A DNA stretch of 8,002 bases. Source: CAYXOX01 sp964466745 (GTDB lineage Bacteria > Pseudomonadota > Alphaproteobacteria > Rhodobacterales > Rhodobacteraceae). The notes beneath the pieces were generated by a model. It was given only the letters and a program-made list of their open reading frames with translations. It was not told where the DNA came from and searched no databases. This document shows positions 6,013 to 8,002 of the stretch, piece by piece (within the stretch, counting starts at the first letter, position 1; the number at the start of each line of letters is the position of its first letter). The position numbers were made by a program, and so were the translations under genes. The stretch covers positions 1 through 8,002 of the forward strand of contig CAYXOX010000137.1 of NCBI GenBank assembly GCA_964466745.1, written 5' to 3'.

Positions 6013-7291
6013 TGATGCGCGAAACGGCCTCGTCCAGCGCTTCCTGCGGCGACGCTTCCTGCGCGAGCGCGCGCGAGATCTGGCCGGTCAGGATCTCCAC
6101 CCACCGCTCGCGGTCGGCGGAGTAGCCGCCGTCCACGGGGTACTGGTAGGACTGCCGGATGACCTCCGCAAAGGGCAGGTTCGCCTGCACGTCCGGGTGC
6201 CCGAGCGCGGCCTCCACCGAGGGCGCCCACGGCGAGGAAGAGCCCTGCTCGATCTGGTTCTCGAGCGAGGTTGCTAGGCGGATGAACTGGCGGCCGCCCT
6301 CGGGGTTCTCGGCAAAGGTCGGCACGGCGAGGAATTCGGAGCCGTCGACGGAGGCAGAAGTTTCCAGCGCCGGGTAGGGCGCGTAGCCCGAGCGGCCCCG
6401 GACCGCGGAGTCCTCGCTGCCGTTGGCGATGCCGGCGATGAAGGGCCAGGTGAGGAAAAAGCCCCTGTTGCCGGCGAGATAGGCGGGCGAGGCATCGAAC
6501 ACCCAGGTGTAGGTCACCGCCGCAGGATCGATCACCTTGTGGACGTGCAGAAGCTCCACCATCCGGGTCAGTGCCTCGACGCCGGCCTCGCTGTTCATCA
6601 CCGGATCGAGCCCCTCGTCGAGGAAACTGCCGCCATTGCCCTGCAGCATGGCCCCGAAGGTGAAGATGCTGCCCACGCCGCCCCAGTTGTCGGTAAGGCC
6701 GTAGACGTTGTTGTCGGCGTCGGTGATGGCCGAGGCGTAGCGCAGAAGCTCGTCCCAGGAGCCGGCCATGGAGTGCCATCCCGCGGGGGCCTCGGGGTCG
6801 AGTCCGGCCGCTTCGCACAGATCCTTGTTCCAGTGCATGATCGGGCAGCCGATCGTCACCGGCACGCCGTAGCTGCGGCCCTGGTACTGCGCGGCGGTCA
6901 CGGAGTTGGCGATCAGCCCGTTCGGAAGAAGCTCCGTTTCCACCATCTCGGTGAGGTCGGTCAGCCAGCCGTTTTCCGCCAGCCCGGCGACCAGCGCCGC
7001 GGTGACGAACACGGCGTCGCCCGGGCTGCGGCGGGCGATCATCGTGGAGTTGAGCTTCACCGGCAGGTCGGGGGTGGTGACCAGCTCGATATCCGGAGTC
7101 GGGCCGTAGGTGGCGCCGTATTGCGGTGCCAGCGCCTGGAGGTAATCCATGTGCGAGCCGAGCAGCAGTTTCACCGGACCACTGTCGGACTGGGCCAGTG
7201 CCCGGCCTGCGGGCCCGTAGAGCGCCCCGGCAAACGTCGTGGCGCCCAGTGCCAGAAGCAGTCTGCGACGCGTTAGGTCAGTGCTCAGCAT
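5996..7291 (-). CDS. ABC importer periplasmic solute-binding protein (family 1), Tat-like signal
   Basis: A 431-residue extracellular solute-binding protein of the sugar-binding family 1 type; it captures the substrate in the periplasm and delivers it to the two permeases. The N-terminus MLSTDLTRRRLLLALGA has an arginine triplet and an Ala/Gly-rich hydrophobic core resembling a twin-arginine (Tat) signal. A cleavage site is likely after ALA at 31-33 (ALA|QS). The mature part shows family-style segments: a domain with LPVKLNSTMIARRSPGDAVF, the NGWLTDLTEMV region, GVPVTIGCPIMHWNKDL, and FFLTWPF in the C-lobe. The start at 7291 is chosen because GGGGAG lies at 7300-7305 and the signal peptide starts at once. 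A longer in-frame start at 7375 would put the promoter inside the gene. The gene is first in the operon and overlaps the first permease by 17 bases. The ligand is unknown. Confidence 0.94.
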   Translation of the reverse strand: MLSTDLTRRRLLLALGATTFAGALYGPAGRALAQSDSGPVKLLLGSHMDYLQALAPQYGATYGPTPDIELVTTPDLPVKLNSTMIARRSPGDAVFVTAALVAGLAENGWLTDLTEMVETELLPNGLIANSVTAAQYQGRSYGVPVTIGCPIMHWNKDLCEAAGLDPEAPAGWHSMAGSWDELLRYASAITDADNNVYGLTDNWGGVGSIFTFGAMLQGNGGSFLDEGLDPVMNSEAGVEALTRMVELLHVHKVIDPAAVTYTWVFDASPAYLAGNRGFFLTWPFIAGIANGSEDSAVRGRSGYAPYPALETSASVDGSEFLAVPTFAENPEGGRQFIRLATSLENQIEQGSSSPWAPSVEAALGHPDVQANLPFAEVIRQSYQYPVDGGYSADRERWVEILTGQISRALAQEASPQEALDEAVSRINASRS

Positions 7292-7299
7292 GTCTCGTA

Positions 7300-7305
7300 C
7301 TCCCC
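7300..7305 (-). promoter_or_regulatory. Ribosome binding site deciding the binding-protein start
   Basis: GGGGAG sits 8 bases upstream of the ATG at 7291. Together with the immediate signal peptide it rules against the longer reading that starts at 7375. Confidence 0.85.
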
Positions 7306-7321
7306 AGACGATTCTTAAATC

Positions 7322-7350
7322 ATGTTCAGGATACCCACGGTTTCTGTCAA
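7322..7350 (-). promoter_or_regulatory. Probable sigma-70-type promoter of the importer operon
   Basis: A perfect -35 hexamer TTGACA (7345-7350) is followed after 17 bases by GAACAT (7322-7327), a weak -10 match with 3 of 6 consensus bases. The pair lies about 30 bases upstream of the binding-protein start, in the AT-richer gap between the two transcription units. The -35 call is good and the exact -10 is uncertain. A weak -10 would fit a promoter that needs an activator. Confidence 0.6.
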
Positions 7351-7358
7351 CAACGATC

Positions 7359-7392
7359 TGCAATGCGAAATGCATATTCCATATTGTGAAAC
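7359..7392. promoter_or_regulatory. Possible operator region with two imperfect palindromes
   Basis: Just upstream of the -35 box are TGCAATGCGAAATGCA (7359-7374), which matches its reverse complement at 12 of 16 positions, and ATTCCATATTGTGAAAC (7376-7392). The second loosely resembles the TTCC-N7-GGAA style of IclR-family operators, with 5 of 8 pairs matching. Being upstream of the promoter, they could bind an activator or a repressor of the importer operon. No regulator gene is in the window, so the family cannot be assigned. Confidence 0.35.
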
Positions 7393-7405
7393 AAGTTAAG
7401 GCTCC

Positions 7406-7426
7406 CGCGGCACACCGGGTGCCGCG
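7406..7426 (-). terminator. Terminator-like hairpin after the upstream ATPase gene
   Basis: CGCGGCAC (7406-7413) and GTGCCGCG (7419-7426) form a perfect 8-bp stem with a 5-base loop, about 30 bases after the stop of the ATPase gene at 7456. The transcript after the stem reads GGAGCCUUAACUUGUUU, so the U-tract is poor. It may be a weak intrinsic terminator or an mRNA 3'-end stabiliser. It separates the upstream unit from the promoter at 7322-7350. Confidence 0.5.
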
Positions 7427-7455
7427 ATGCAGGCATCAAGCCGTCCTTCCTTGCC

Positions 7456-8002
7456 TCAGGTGCCGCCCGGCCCGGCCTGGGCGCGCGCCTCTTCCGGCCG
7501 GGCGACCCGCGCGCCGGTGCCGTCGAAGACGTGAACCGCAGAGGGCTCGTAGGCGAGGCGGACCCGATCTCCGGGCTTCAGCGCGGTGGTGCCTTCCGTG
7601 CGTGTGATCACCGTGCCGGGCAGCTCGGCCTTGCAGTAGACCAGCGCCTCGGCGCCGAGGTGCTCCACCACCTCCACCTCGGCGGCGATGCCTGCGCCGC
7701 CTTCTTCGCCGGGGCGCAGCGCCTCGGGCCGCAAGCCCACTGTCACGGCGCTGCCGGGTGAAAGGCCGGCCACCTCGAAGGAGACGCGCCCGCCGCCGGG
7801 AAAGCTCGCCGCATCCCCGCCCTCGCTCACGGTGCCCTCGAAGAGGTTCATCCTCGGCGCCCCGATGAATTCCGCCACGAAACGGGTGGCGGGGCGGGTG
7901 TAGAGCTCCATGGGCGCGCCCACCTGCATCACCTCGCCCTTGTTGAGCACCACGATCCGGTCGGCCATGGTCATGGCCTCCACCTGGTCGTGCGTGACGT
8001 AG
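7456..8002 (-). CDS. ABC importer ATP-binding subunit, MalK/UgpC type (C-terminal part; 5' end cut by window edge)
   Basis: The last 181 residues of a CUT1-type ATPase. Translation enters at YVTHDQVEAMTMADRI, the H-loop with its switch histidine (fourth visible residue), then the conserved run GEVMQVGAPMELY and VAEFIGAPRMNLF. The C-terminal regulatory OB/TOBE region follows, with VGLRPEAL and the HLGAEALVY strand. Walker A, Walker B and the LSGGQ signature lie outside the window, so no start is assigned; the GTG at 7983 is an internal valine codon, not a start. The visible length fits the C-terminal half of a 350-370-residue protein. It is separated from the operon to its left by a hairpin and a promoter, and that operon has its own ATPase at 1-412. 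It therefore probably belongs to another importer or another unit. Confidence 0.93.
   Translation of the reverse strand, partial: YVTHDQVEAMTMADRIVVLNKGEVMQVGAPMELYTRPATRFVAEFIGAPRMNLFEGTVSEGGDAASFPGGGRVSFEVAGLSPGSAVTVGLRPEALRPGEEGGAGIAAEVEVVEHLGAEALVYCKAELPGTVITRTEGTTALKPGDRVRLAYEPSAVHVFDGTGARVARPEEARAQAGPGGT

Noticed and set aside
7292..7375. N-terminal extension of the binding protein by 28 residues, starting at 7375
   Set aside because: It would place the -35 box inside the gene and a polar stretch before the signal peptide. The ATG at 7291 has a GGGGAG site and the signal follows at once.
7359..7426. Palindromes in the gap as a CRISPR or insertion-sequence end
   Set aside because: The three palindromic elements differ in sequence, with no repeat-spacer pattern, no target-site duplication and no transposase nearby.

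Overview
The window is GC-rich, gene-dense DNA coding on the minus strand throughout. It looks like the chromosome or a large replicon of an alphaproteobacterium, possibly a member of the Rhodobacterales. That placement is inferred from base composition, codon use and gene style; no marker gene is present to prove it.

Layout in the direction of transcription (right to left). At the right edge (7456-8002) is the C-terminal half of a MalK/UgpC-type ABC ATPase that ends an upstream unit. A regulatory gap follows (7292-7455). It holds a terminator-like hairpin, two imperfect palindromes that could be operators, and a TTGACA-type promoter. This promoter probably drives one tightly packed eight-gene operon: a solute-binding protein with a Tat-like signal (5996-7291); two inner-membrane permeases (5053-6012 and 4214-5056); a Gfo/Idh/MocA oxidoreductase (3195-4202); a creatininase-family amidohydrolase (2383-3183); a TIM-barrel glycosidase-like protein of unknown function with a CFCPAC motif (1166-2386); a metallo-beta-lactamase-fold hydrolase (423-1169); and the N-terminal part of a second MalK/UgpC-type ATPase (1-412), cut by the left edge just after its LSGG signature.

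The binding protein, permeases and ATPase form a CUT1-type ABC importer for a carbohydrate or similar polar solute. The four enzymes between the permeases and the ATPase are probably a dedicated catabolic module for the imported compound: an NAD-dependent redox step, two metal-dependent hydrolases of the amide/lactam and ester/lactone types, and a possible glycosidase. The substrate cannot be read from the sequence, and I do not recognise this gene combination as a characterised pathway.

Neighbouring genes overlap or lie 10-11 bases apart: three ATGA overlaps, one 17-bp overlap and three short gaps. The most distinctive nucleotide-level signal is a perfect 10-bp GC-only inverted repeat with a 5-nt loop. 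It starts 20 bases after the binding-protein stop codon but lies inside the first permease gene. No CRISPR array, tRNA, rRNA, insertion sequence or phage gene is visible.
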